A stretch of DNA of 64,000 bases from Hemerocallis citrina (taxonomy: Eukaryota > Streptophyta > Magnoliopsida > Asparagales > Asphodelaceae): NCBI GenBank assembly GCA_017893485.1, contig JACEHZ010000366.1, forward strand, positions 1 through 64,000, given 5' to 3'. The notes under the pieces were generated by a model that saw only the letters and a list, made by a program, of their open reading frames with translations, was not told where the DNA came from and did no database searches. The position numbers and the translations under genes are program-made. Within the stretch, counting starts at the first letter, position 1. The number at the start of each line of letters is the position of its first letter. Of this stretch, positions 11,846 to 21,827 are shown piece after piece.

Positions 11846-11856
11846 GGAAGTGGGAG
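11846..11856 (+). promoter_or_regulatory. Polypurine tract of the first Tat element
   Basis: GGAAGTGGGAG stands four bases before the LTR start. The second element has GGGAGTGGGAGG at the same place on its coding strand (26889-26901, minus). This is the usual primer site for plus-strand DNA synthesis in reverse transcription and fixes the element's orientation as plus. Confidence 0.6.
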
Positions 11857-12175
11857 CTTGTAATATGGGTAAAAATAGAACTAAATCAGAACCGTTCAAA
11901 TCGGGCACGAATCTTAAGACTCTAACGGGTAAAACGGTAATTTCGCCTAAAAACCCAATAATCCAAAGACGGATCTGTCTTATTAGGTTTGGGTGGTAGC
12001 CTATTATAAATAAACCCAGATCATTAAAACAGTCATTTAAATTCATGATCATCCCTAAAAGGCGGTTTAAAACCAAATATCTTATCATTAAGGAATTTAA
12101 AATCTATTTCTTATCCAAAAACACCGGAAAGTAGAGATAAATGATTATCTCAAAATTGTCCCAAGGCGACTATAA

Positions 12176-12892
12176 GAGCATCTGTAGTCGTTGAGGGGTA
12201 AAATATGAATATATGCATAAATGGAAATAAAATCGAAGTTTTGCTGCAGTCATCAAAAGCTATTTTTTAGCTTTTTATATTAAAATAATAAGCGACGGCA
12301 CTTCATGTGCCGTTGGAGAGAAATAAAAAATAAAAATCACGTAAAATTTGTGGGACAGCACTCGAAGCTCTGTCGGAGCAAAAAAAAATAATAATAATTG
12401 GAGGAAAAAATGGATTCGAAGTGCAAAAAAATTACAAAAATTACAAAAACATTACAAAAATTTACAAAAACAATTCAAAAATTGCAAAAACACCAAAAGT
12501 GGAGGGACGACACTTCAAGTGCCGTCACTTCAAGTGCCGTCCGAGAAGTGGGGTATTTTTGGGTTTTCTCTGTTTTTTTTAATTACGAATTAATTTTTCT
12601 TGGTGGGACGGCACTTGAAGTGCCGTCCGACCATTAAAAAAATAATTTTTTTTGTGCGACGGCTGAAGTGCCGTCCGACAATTAATTTTTTTTTTACGTG
12701 CGACGGCACTTGAAGTGCCGTGTCTCATATATGGATATTTCTCAAATCTTCTCTCATTTTTTGCAATCTACTGTAGCCAAATATGCATAATATGCATATT
12801 ATGCATAATATGCATATTTGGCAAACAACTGCAGCTCCATTTTGCACCAAATATGCATATTATGCATATTTGGCAAACGACTACAAATGCTC
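12176..12892. mobile_element. PIF/Harbinger-like MITE inserted in the LTR TATA box
   Basis: The element has 17-bp terminal inverted repeats with one mismatch: GAGCATCTGTAGTCGTT on the left, and GAGCATTTGTAGTCGTT when the right end is read backwards. It is flanked by the 3-bp duplication TAA (12173-12175 and 12893-12895), the target preference of PIF/Harbinger and Tourist elements. It has no transposase, so it is non-autonomous. Inside are a series of GGCACTT/AAGTGCC palindromes and two long TATGCATA-type palindromes. Joining the flanks gives CTATAAATACCCC, the LTR TATA box. Confidence 0.75.
12290..12725. repeat. Repeated GACGGCACTT/AAGTGCCGTC palindromes
   Basis: At least five related palindromes lie within the MITE, near 12294, 12509-12543, 12605, 12657 and 12699. 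The best have 10-bp arms, GACGGCACTT and AAGTGCCGTC, around a single G. Others are imperfect or half copies. A-rich spacers separate them. Confidence 0.7.
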
Positions 12893-13489
12893 TAAATACC
12901 CCCTACTCCTGCTAGAAAGAGGTAATCAATATTTTTCTCCAAAAGAGCTCTCTTATATTCTTCTTGATTTCTGAGATGAGCGTCGGAGGGTTTATCGCCA
13001 GGATCAATCCCAGTATTTCAGATTTTTTTGCAGGTCATCGGAGGCAATTGTCACCACACGAATCAAATCCCATGACGCAAATGAGTAAGATTGTCAAGTC
13101 AATCGCAGTCAAAGACAATCAACACTGGCGAAAGTCAAAAGGTCTAATTCTTGATTGTTTCTAAAAAAGAATCTATATCATCTGATTACTCCCACACAAA
13201 AAAAAAGCAGCAACAGAGCCCATTCGTAATCTTAATCGTCCTCAAATTGTATTTTGTTCTCTCTGTCTCAAACTGTATATCATATTAGATGTTATAAATA
13301 AATTATTAAGTGTGAATTGTCTATTGAACTCCCCCTCACTCATTCCACATTCTCCACCACCACCACTACATTCATTCATATCTATATAATAAAACACAAA
13401 GAAAGCTATCAAGTGGCTCACATTCAATCTATCCCAAAATCAATGGACCAGATCTACTCTCACAAAACATATTTTCCCGCCCAAAAATT

Positions 13490-13995
13490 TCAAAACCAAA
13501 AAATTCAAAACCCTCTATCTCTATCTCTCCTTCTCACTGTCTCTCTCTCTCCAGTCTCCGCCTCCCATCTCTCTCTCTCTCACACAGCTTCTTTCCCCAA
13601 CTCCATCTCTCACTCTCCTCACTTACCGACCCCCACCAAAAAATTCAAAACCCTCTATCTCTATCTCTCCTTCTCACTCTCTCTCTCTCTCTCTCTAGTC
13701 TCCGCCTCCCATCTATCTCTCTCTCTCTCTCACAGCTTCTTTCCCCAACTCCATCTCTCACTCTCCTCACTTACCGACCCCCCCTCTCTCTCTCGACGCC
13801 TCGACGCTCTCGCGATGCCCTGAAGCCCCGCCCCTCATCTCTCTCTCTCTCTCGACGCCCTGCCTGCCCTGCCCCCCCTCTCTCTCGCAACGCCCGGAAG
13901 CCCCGCCCCCCCTCTCTCTCGCGACGCCCTGCCCCCCCTCTCTCTCGACGCCCCGCCTCCTGAAGCCAGCCCCGATGCCCCACCTCCTCGACTGC
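13490..13995. repeat. CT-rich microsatellite zone with a tandem duplication
   Basis: A segment of about 140 bases (13495-13637), starting at AAAATTCAAAACCCTC and ending at CTTACCGACCCCC, is repeated directly at 13638-13780. It is followed by several copies of a 40-50 base unit built from CTCTCTCTCGACGCCC and GAAGCCCCGCCCC, up to about 13980. CT runs dominate. It resembles a 5' leader region; a donor-like CAAG/GTATAAAG lies near 14016. Frames on either strand here are low-complexity and not called. Confidence 0.7.
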
Positions 13996-14231
13996 CCTCC
14001 TCGACTGCGTTTCAAGGTATAAAGTCGAGTTCTTTATTGTAGTTTCATGTTCTTTTAATTTGGGATTGAAATTCTTGATTGTTGATTGAAATTCGGGAAA
14101 TTGTTAACTCGAACTTGCAAGCTCTTGCTCACTACAATGAGGCTTTACCACTAGATCACAGTGGCATGCACATCAACCTTTTATTTTATTTGTTTAGTTA
14201 TTGATTACGATCTACATTGAATTGCCAGATT

Positions 14232-14995
14232 GTTTACCGCATGTTCATCATTAATGCTGGTCCAGGTTTTAGATTGCTATGGAACACTTTGAACAACATG
14301 TAGGCAAGAATGTTTTTTGTCCCTCATAGCTTATCTATCTAGAGATTGAGAAATGTATTGACTTTTAATTTCACTTCAGGTTCTTGGAACCAAGTACCAA
14401 AATAAGTTACTTGAAATAATTGATTCAAGGTAAGTTCTGTCTTTTTCATTATAACCTATTAATCATTCTATCTTTGTATTGTTTTTCTCAGCTTCCGATT
14501 TGTATGTTTTTCTACATTGAATTGCCAGATTTTCTTGGCGGCTCTTGCACCTGCTCTGAAGATGGAGGGTGTCTTAATTCAGAAAAGGGTCCCCTGGAAA
14601 GATCCTAATGTATTGAAGGTAATTTTTTTTTATTCTCATATGGTGATAAAGAATGCCCATTTAAGCTAAAATTCTGATGATTCAACTGTAACCAGATGGT
14701 TCTTGATGGAGAAGCCCAATGTGCCAGGCAAATTATTACTGTTTCTAATAGCGAAGGGAAAATTTTTGCTTATGCTAAGCCACAATACCCAGTAGTAACA
14801 TCAGTAACAATGTTTGATATCTCAAGTGAATTATTTAATAGGGGTCTGAAGTTCAATTTCTCTGTCTACTTGGACTAGATAAAGTATCGCAATACTTCTA
14901 CTCCCGAGTCTGGATCAGAAGCTGAAGATATCACCTCTGGAAAATCAGCACGTAGTTACATTGCACAATCTCAGTTGACCCCTGTACGCGAAGAG
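14232..14995 (+). pseudogene. Captured fragment of a SEC14-like (SFH-type) phosphatidylinositol transfer protein gene
   Basis: Five exon-like pieces, in order and separated by introns, match a plant SEC14/SFH protein: YRMFIINAGPGFRLLWNTL (14234-14292), [15 protein letters not shown] (14380-14429, then GTAAGT), [15 protein letters not shown] (14518-14617), MVLDGEAQCARQIITVSN with AYAKPQYP (14696-14791), and SGSEAEDITSGKSARSYIAQ then LTPVREE (about 14885-14995, then GTAAAA). These are the end of the lipid-binding CRAL-TRIO domain and the start of the linker that follows. The N-terminus and the C-terminal nodulin-like part are missing. An extra base after KGP shifts the frame, and the acceptor before ELPDF is lost. 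Introns are kept, so the capture was from DNA. Confidence 0.8.
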
Positions 14996-17900
14996 GTAAA
15001 ATAACCATTTCTTTGACTAAACAAATATTGTTAAGTAATTTGTATGGCTGTTTGAAAATAATATTGTTAAGTAATATTGAAAATAACCATTTCTCAATTG
15101 ACAATGGTGTTTTTTTATAATCGAGATGGTAAATACCTGATCTGGCATGACCCTGATATGGAACCATACTGGAATCACTTTCTACTATTAATCTGCTTTT
15201 TCTGATTTTCTCACACTTAGTTGATGTAACGAGGCGATGATGATTTCCTCCCCATTCACTCATGAAGGTACTCTGGTGTTCTCTTCTTTCATTCATTCAT
15301 TCATTCTTCTCCTCTTTGCAATTTTATGCTTATGGAATGGCAACTTTAAAGGTGTCTGCAGATCTCTACAAACAGCCATTGCAGCCATTTTCTGGACTAA
15401 ACAAATATTATTAATCTGCTTTGAAAATCAGCACGTGGTTAATTCTCAAAGTATGTTTTCTATTTAAAGGTTATCTAACTATAGAAGTCTATTAAATGAA
15501 CAAATGCCAGAAAGTTTCTAATGGGAAATAATCTATTAGCAATTGGCAATTTATACAACAGTACTACACAAATACGCGTGCTTTTTAGTGCTTTTTACCT
15601 CTTTTGTTAATTGTTTTCTACGAAATCAGCACCTACTCCTTTCCTATTAGATGTTTTCCAACTTTCAGAATTGCACAGTCTTTACTTGGTCATCTTCTTC
15701 CATGTCATTGTTTTTTTGGGGTTTTTCTTTTTAAAATGAAAAAGTGAATGAATTAATTATGTGCAGGTCAGTGCGATATAATTGGGTTGTTGTGATTTGG
15801 GTTTGGACAATTGAGAATGTACGTTGCGGTCAATTTGAGGAGATATCAAACCATTGATGAAGTTGGGGAGTTCATAATTAATGTTAGAATCATTGCTTAC
15901 TACCAGTTGATGCAGATATGTCAGGTAATTACTCATCTAAATGTCAGAATCAGTTGCAGATATGTCAGTTGATGTAGATTGTATTTGTGGTACGTGCTTT
16001 TTATGTGAATTTTAAGATGAAACAGTTATAGTTCGTAATGTAGGTTATTTTGTAGGTGGAGATTTTTTGAATGGATATATAAATGAGCTGTTAATCGTGC
16101 GAGGATAGGATTTAGTCTATAGAGAAGTCTCTTGCTTAAAAGATAATTAATTTAGGTGGAGAATGGAGATAGAGGTATAAAACCAAAGTTAGCATATTTG
16201 TACTTTGCCCGAAGAATTGATTTCAGTTATCGTAATGATTCCCTAAAAGGCTTTACAAGCTTTAAAAACACTTCCCATTGATCTAAAAGATCAACTGAGA
16301 ACTTTAATATAGTGCAGCATTCATCAAAATAAAATGAAGGTTTCAAAAAACGCTAAGCAAAAACATGTGTTAAGCTATTTTATAAACAAACACATGATTA
16401 GGGCATTTGGAGCATGTGTATTTAAATATTGTGAATGGGTCGGGCAGAAACGACTAAAGAAATTAACGAATAACAATTTCATTATAACCCAAAAATTACG
16501 CTAAAGCACCTTCGAGCTACTTACGCGTGCTTTTTAGCTCTTTTAACCGCTTTTGTTAATTGTTTTGTACGAAATCAGCACCTACTCCTTTTCTATTAGC
16601 TTTTCTAATAGCTTTTCCCAATCCCCGCTCATTCTCATGGGTTAGTTAAAAGTTCAATTTTGAAATTTGATGGTTAGTTATGGTTAGTTATGGGTTAGTT
16701 TTCAATTTCCAACTTCCAGTTTTGATGCTCATTCTCATGTATAGATTGGACGGAAAAAATCCATCACTACTCATCATGATGGTTAGTTATGGGTTAGTTA
16801 AACTTGATAGTTTGAGATATAATTTTGATGCTCATTCTCATGTAATTTTCAATTTCAATTTTGATGCTCATTCTCATGTTCTTATGGGTTAGTTAAACTT
16901 GATGGTTTTAGAGTAAAAATTGTTCGGTTACTACTACTACTCATCATGATTCTATGAATATCACAAAGTGCCATGATTCATCAGAAAATAGAGTTACATA
17001 TATCAGCAAATAAAGTCCTCGAATTTATATGTTGATATGTGATTACAAATTCAAGCCCTTCAAGTCCCAAAGGAGTGCGGACAGGATTAATTTGATAGGG
17101 GTGTGATTTTGATGCTCATTCTCATAGGTTTAGAATTGTAGCTTATAGGCTCTGTTTGGGAAAGACCTGTCACTGGTAGTTAGAATTGTTCACGGGCAAA
17201 CCTAGGTAATTTAGGTGAATTACAGTTACAATTTTTCATGTAGTTAATTGTTCACGGGCAAATACTTGTGAATTACAGTTACAATCTACAAAAGATAAAA
17301 GTTTTATCAGAGAAACTTCATTCTGAGATTGGGCAGGCACTCCCTTGGGCACTTTGTGTTATTCTTCTTCTGTTTTTTTCTTGATGTTGTTTTAATGTAC
17401 TTAATGGTTTTGGTTCTCATTAAATCTATTTGTTTTGTAGCTGCTTGCACTGAGGCGACATTGTTGTGATGTTTTAGCTTCTTCCTCTGAAAAGATTATG
17501 GAGATAAATATTAGAAAATGTAAAGATGATGAGTTGATTGTCATGAAGCCATAACTGCAGTTGAGATCAATGTTTGCTTGAATTTAAAAGTTGTCCTTGA
17601 ATAACATGCGGCCATTTTTTGCCATTAAGGTAATCCTCCTACCTAAACAACACGATTATTGCTTAACATATTTATAGATGCATTTTGTAGTCATAACGCA
17701 AATTGTTTGTTTACATGAATTTTGATTTTAACTGAAAATTTTACTGAATTATCTAGAAAATCATTAAATATGAATAAAATAGGGTAATTTATTTACTTGA
17801 GATTTTAACACTAATAAAACTAACAAAAAAGTTACAAACACATATTGTTGATACAAACATCATATAGTCTCATATTCGATCCCACCACTCATTAAATACA

Positions 17901-19303
17901 GTATATGATAGAAAGCTATAGCGCAAAATAGCGTTTGCACCCAGTAGTGCTAAAAAAACACATGTTATAATTGAATAGCACAAAGCTACAGACAGCGTGT
18001 TTGAGCTATTTTAAGGCACATTGAAGCAAAATCCTTGGTACTACACTATATAGTGATCCTTTTTAAGCTACATGGCACAGTCTGTTCAACTGTATCTTGA
18101 TGTTCTAGCTTATAGATTCATGGCATGTCACTCCCCTCTACGCCAAAATAAGTTTGTGGTTTACTTTGCAAAGTAAGGAGGGTTGTGCGTCATTCGTCAC
18201 AACTTTGAAGAAGCTCAGTGAAGTTTATCCTTATAAGTTATACATGATACCTCTTTAATCAGGCTTTGTCTGCAACCTTTCCCAAGCTAAGGGATATGGA
18301 GTATATATCTTTCTATAGTCCTTACTCTCTAGGCTATGCTCAGCTGCTTACACACCTCTAATTTAGAAAAGTAATTTCGTACAATCAAGGGTTTTACTGG
18401 CAAATAGGAGTAAACATGAGGACAGTGATTCAGGTTTAAGGTAATTTTTAAAAGTATCTGTTTGAATCAATTGGGGTATCCCACATCCTCTTTGTTTTTA
18501 GAGGGAAACTTCATCCCGTGCATTAAATAGTATATATCCACGATGAAGCCACTAATGATATCAATCATACACATAGAAATAGTATATATCCAAGACGACA
18601 TCATTGACTTAATCAATTTGGTAAAAACTTTTGCATCTTATCATAAGTAATTTCTTCCAAGAAGAACCTTCAACACTTACTAATAATTTATATACATATT
18701 AGTGCTTTGAATCATAAATGACAGTGGACAATAACTTAGATGTACATGTCTGTTTAAGAGTGTGTAGACCCAAAGGTATGCATGTGAGAATGAGTAAATG
18801 TGCAAGTCAAATGTAAAACCAGAGTGTTAGTTAAGATACTGGACAGGATTAAACAGTAACGAATTTGTAAATTGAAGGACTGGAAAATAACCATTGAAAA
18901 TATTAATTCTGGAGCCAAAAACATACTTCAACCAAACTATGAGGTAAGGGGAAAAGACCATGGTGTTTTCGGCACACATTTGGAAAGCAACAACCAATAG
19001 GGTAGGTTATTTTGGACATAAAACTAAAATTCAAGATTCTAAAGCAGCGCAGAATGGAATGGGAGACGGTGAAATGAAACAAAGCCACAAATAATTGACT
19101 ATGGAGCAAAAGGTTTAACATTTTGTAGTATACCAGATACTTCAGTGACATAGTTGTAACATGAGGGAATCAGGATATGGGAAAATAGAAATAGCTGTAT
19201 CCCATACATGTTGAGTATGCCAAGATCTAATAAACTATGTTTTGCCCAAAGTTCCTTAATTATACTGCGATTTAAAGATCTTCTTAGCAGGAATTGATCT
19301 TAC
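14996..19303. other. Helitron-like interior without a recognised gene
   Basis: Mostly AT-rich sequence. A segment of about 75 bases containing GAAATCAGCACCTACTCC is present at about 15577-15650 and again at 16524-16600 with few changes. Two exon-like stretches bounded by splice-like sites, near 15820-15925 and 17441-17500 (LLALRRHCCDVLASSSEK), may be further captured pieces, but I cannot name their source. The rest looks like intron or spacer. Confidence 0.4.
16620..17130. repeat. Local minisatellite with GATGCTCATTCTCATG
   Basis: The word GATGCTCATTCTCATG occurs near 16724, 16828, 16863 and (ending AT) 17110, with a partial copy near 16627, mixed with repeats of GGTTAGTTATGGGTTAGTT. Spacing is irregular (35-250 bases), which suggests repeated slippage or local duplication. 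Confidence 0.6.
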
Positions 19304-19425
19304 TTTTCAAGTTTAACATATATGCTTGTGACTGAACAATACAACTCAAAAGTCATTTGCTCCTTTCCATCCTCTTCTAGAATTTCACAGGCACCAATAT
19401 ACAGCCGAACTGCTTTACACGACTC
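19304..19425 (-). pseudogene. Captured exon of a gamma-SNAP gene (minus strand)
   Basis: Read on the minus strand, one exon encodes AVRLYIGACEILEEDGKEQM and then a helix ending VYVKLEK-like (IYVKLEK), followed by a GTAAGA donor at 19303. The LEEDGKEQM block and its setting within a helical repeat fit gamma-SNAP, the soluble NSF-attachment protein that helps disassemble SNARE complexes. Only this exon is recognisable. It lies in the opposite direction to the other captured pieces, so it entered independently or was inverted. Identification rests on motif memory; a search would settle it. Confidence 0.55.
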
Positions 19426-19624
19426 ATAACAACGACACGGGAATAAATTAAATGACAGATTTACATATATCATTTGGTCCTTCAGTAGCCCGTGCATTAA
19501 ATTAATTAGAATGTGAATTTCTCAAACTAACTATATAGTTTTTTTCAATTTTTGTTCGCGGAGCTATTATATATATCTCACCCTCGCTCTTCTCTTTTCT
19601 TCGTATCTACTCCAGTTTTTGCAG

Positions 19625-20107
19625 ATAGCTCTGTTTTCATACTGCTCCTCATCTTCAGCTCTGCACATGTTATTGAGGGTAATGTGTAACTAATCACACT
19701 TCAGTGGAGTTTTCAAAAGTATAAATTATTTTTAAATATTCTTTTCTTTTTGCAGGGGGATCAACTTTCATTCATGCACAGATTTTATCCTTTAAAAAAA
19801 TCATGCAGAAATTTCCAAGGTGAGATTTTGGCTACAATTATCCTCTTGCCATCTTTAATCCTGTAATGGGTAGTTGCTAGATTTTGGGTTTGGTTTCTTA
19901 TTTGATATGAATTTTGATGAAGCAGGAAGAAGGTAAAGACATGGTGATGGTGACCAGCAGAATGATTGGTTCAATGCCACCAAGATGTGAGAGGAGGTGC
20001 ATTTCATGTGGCCGCTGTGAGCCAATTCAAGTGCCTGTAGTTCCACCACAGCATAGCCTACATAATTTTCACATATTTAACGTCCAAATATTAAAGCATA
20101 GCTAGAT
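19625..20107 (+). pseudogene. Captured EPIDERMAL PATTERNING FACTOR-LIKE (EPFL) peptide gene, partial
   Basis: Three exon-like pieces are visible. The first (19625-19678) gives a hydrophobic stretch FILLLIFSSAHVIE, the end of a secretion signal, before a GT donor. The second (19756-19819) reads GSTFIHAQILSFKK. The third (from about 19926) encodes MIGSMPPRCERRC then ISCGRCEPIQVPV, the Cys-rich start of an EPFL peptide, whose family members are secreted signals acting on ERECTA-type receptors. After PPQHS the sequence leaves the family and the last cysteines are missing. The simplest splicing of pieces two and three does not keep frame. The initiating exon was not found. Confidence 0.7.
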
Positions 20108-20492
20108 TCATCAAAAATAAATGCAAAGGAAACTACTCCATTTTATTTATTTTTTTGGTTTTTTTTCTGTACTAATTTTACTGGTATTTTACTTAGTTGG
20201 CATTTTCTTTTGCTCTAGGTTTTGTATGACTAGCATAAGTATGACATTGTTAAGCATGCCTTTTCCTATATGCAAATTTTCTTTTATCATGATTATTTGT
20301 TTATTGTGGAGAAATATGGTTTCTTGGTCCTGCGATTTCTGTTTTGTGCTATATAAATCTTTTTCTATATATTTATTATTTCTGTTTCCTGGTCCAGGTG
20401 CAGATTCCATGTTTATTTGTTTCTCGCATGGCTCCACAGTTTGAAGCATACATTCAATATATCTTGACTATGTTCTTCATTGTTATGTGCAG

Positions 20493-20753
20493 AGTGAAAA
20501 TAGTGAAGAAATTTGTGCTATATGCTTGGAGAACCCCTCAGTTGGAGACAGTATCCATCATTTGCTATGCACACATAAGTTACATAAAGAAGTACAGAAT
20601 CCTATAATATTATTTGTTTAAACTGTTTGTGGAGTTGAGTTTTTTGACTAGCTAACTGTTGACCTCCTTTTCTTTTGTTTGGTTTTGTAGTGCATTGATA
20701 AATGGCTCAGGAAGAGGATATGGTGTCCAGTATGCCGGTCTGAGATAATGTAG
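20493..20753 (+). pseudogene. Captured last two exons of a RING-H2 E3 ubiquitin ligase gene
   Basis: Exon 20493-20591 follows TGTGCAG and encodes SENSEEICAICLENPSVGD then SIHHLLCTHKLHKE; exon 20691-20753 follows TTTTGTAG and encodes CIDKWLRKRIWCPVCRSEIM and a stop. Spliced, they give a complete C3H2C3 RING-H2 finger: CAIC, C.H..H..C and a 10-residue gap to CPVC, with every zinc ligand in place and no frame break. Such fingers recruit E2 enzymes for ubiquitin transfer. The N-terminal part of the gene is absent, so this is a C-terminal fragment and not a full gene. It might still be expressed as part of a chimeric transcript. Confidence 0.8.
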
Positions 20754-21794
20754 GCTAAGAAGGCCTCTGAAAGCTGCTGTTTTCTTTAAAGTTTTAAACA
20801 ACTAAAACAAAGTCGGACATATGTTGATCTTTATTGTATGTGATAAACAACTGAAACAATGTTTTAAACAAAGTCTGAGATAATGTGCATGTATATATAT
20901 TGGTAGGTTATTAGGAAAAATACATATATACATAATCTGCTTACTTTAATCTTTACTTTTTTGGGGGAGGAATTGTTTCGATAGGTTTTCTTGAAATTTT
21001 TCCTGGAGTTCAGAAAGAAAGTGATGAGGTATGATTATGAAGATGATTATGAAGATGATCAATGTGTTCAAGTTTACATCTGTTTTATGGTAGTTGGACA
21101 ATTGTTTAATTAACGATCAAGTTTAATGGATATCCAATATAGTGAAGAATTTTCAGGCAAAAATTCTGAAAGCTTGGTGACAGCTTGGCTTCATGCATTA
21201 AAAAAAAAAACATAAATCATGCGAATGTCTAATTCGGTTCTGTTCTAAAAAAGATGTGATTTTGTGCTTTTGATGTCTATCAGGAATAGCAGATCAGTAC
21301 TGTCATTTGTTGTGGTTATCAGGAATATATTTTGGACCTTAAATACTTAGTTAATCTTTTTTAGAACCTTAAATACATCACAACACGCTATCTCTCTCTC
21401 TCTCTCCCACTCTCTTATTTTAACCTCTTTTAAAATCATATATAGTTAACTACATGAAAATATGTCAACGGGGAATTAACTCATGCAGTTTGAGGCGATA
21501 ACTGCATTACCAACTAAATTGCTACTTATAACATGCTACAAATCAAATATGAAATCTCTTATGTTTAAGTCACACAGCAATTGATTTTGATCCACTATTG
21601 TTATAGATTCACAGTACTCTTTTCAATCTCGAGCTCCTGACAAATAACCCTGCAAGATATAAACCAATAAACAACTTAATTTAGAATACATCAATGTCTC
21701 AGCTAAATACACATATATATAAATCATTCTTCACGAAGACGTGCATATATTTAAATTTTTTACAGCCTTTTTATATGTTGCATCGTTCGCAGAA
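20754..21794. other. Non-coding tail of the Helitron-like block
   Basis: AT-rich sequence after the RING fragment, probably its 3' flank and then element tail. It contains a short CT run near 21390-21412. No further exon could be recognised. Confidence 0.4.
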
Positions 21795-21827
21795 ACGTGA
21801 CGTAGGCACGTGGACAGGCAAACCTAG

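Larger units (their letters stand above)
11861..13124 (+). mobile_element. 3' LTR of the first Tat-type element, with MITE insertion
   Basis: The sequence from 11861 (TAATATGGGTAAAAATAG) is alignable by eye with the LTR of the second element read on its minus strand: GAACCGTTCAAATCG, GCACGAATCTTAAGACT, GGTAAAACGGTAATTT, then GAGGTAATCAAT and GAGCGTCGGAGGGT near 12920-12990. The motif TGAGCGTCGGAGGG followed by a GCCGGGATCAA-like stretch is typical of Tat LTRs. The first dinucleotide is TA instead of TG. Without the 717-bp MITE the LTR is about 550 bp, against 618 bp for the other. The right end near 13124 (CAACA) is a guess; after about 13040 similarity fades. Confidence 0.65.
13381..21827 (+). 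mobile_element. Helitron-like element carrying host gene fragments
   Basis: It starts TCTATATAATAAAAC directly after an A and ends CTAG directly before a T, the A/T target rule of Helitrons. Twelve bases before CTAG is a small hairpin, ACGTG/CACGT with a 7-base loop (21795-21811), as expected at a Helitron 3' end. There is no Rep-helicase, so it would be non-autonomous. The block carries intron-containing pieces of at least four unrelated plant genes, typical of Helitron capture. Weak points are the short stem and the fact that the copia sequence on the two sides is not continuous, so a deletion must also have occurred. A different capture mechanism is possible. Confidence 0.5.

Noticed and set aside
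13120..13140. CTGGCGAAAGTC as a primer binding site after the first Tat LTR
   Set aside because: It starts like TGGCG, but a polypurine tract stands before this LTR, which makes it a 3' LTR; similarity beyond five bases is lacking.
13767..14015. Arg/Gly/Glu-rich minus-strand frames
   Set aside because: Complement of the CT/GCC-rich repeats.
20121..20444. 107-codon hydrophobic frame
   Set aside because: T-rich intron-like sequence between the EPFL and RING pieces; hydrophobicity follows from base composition.
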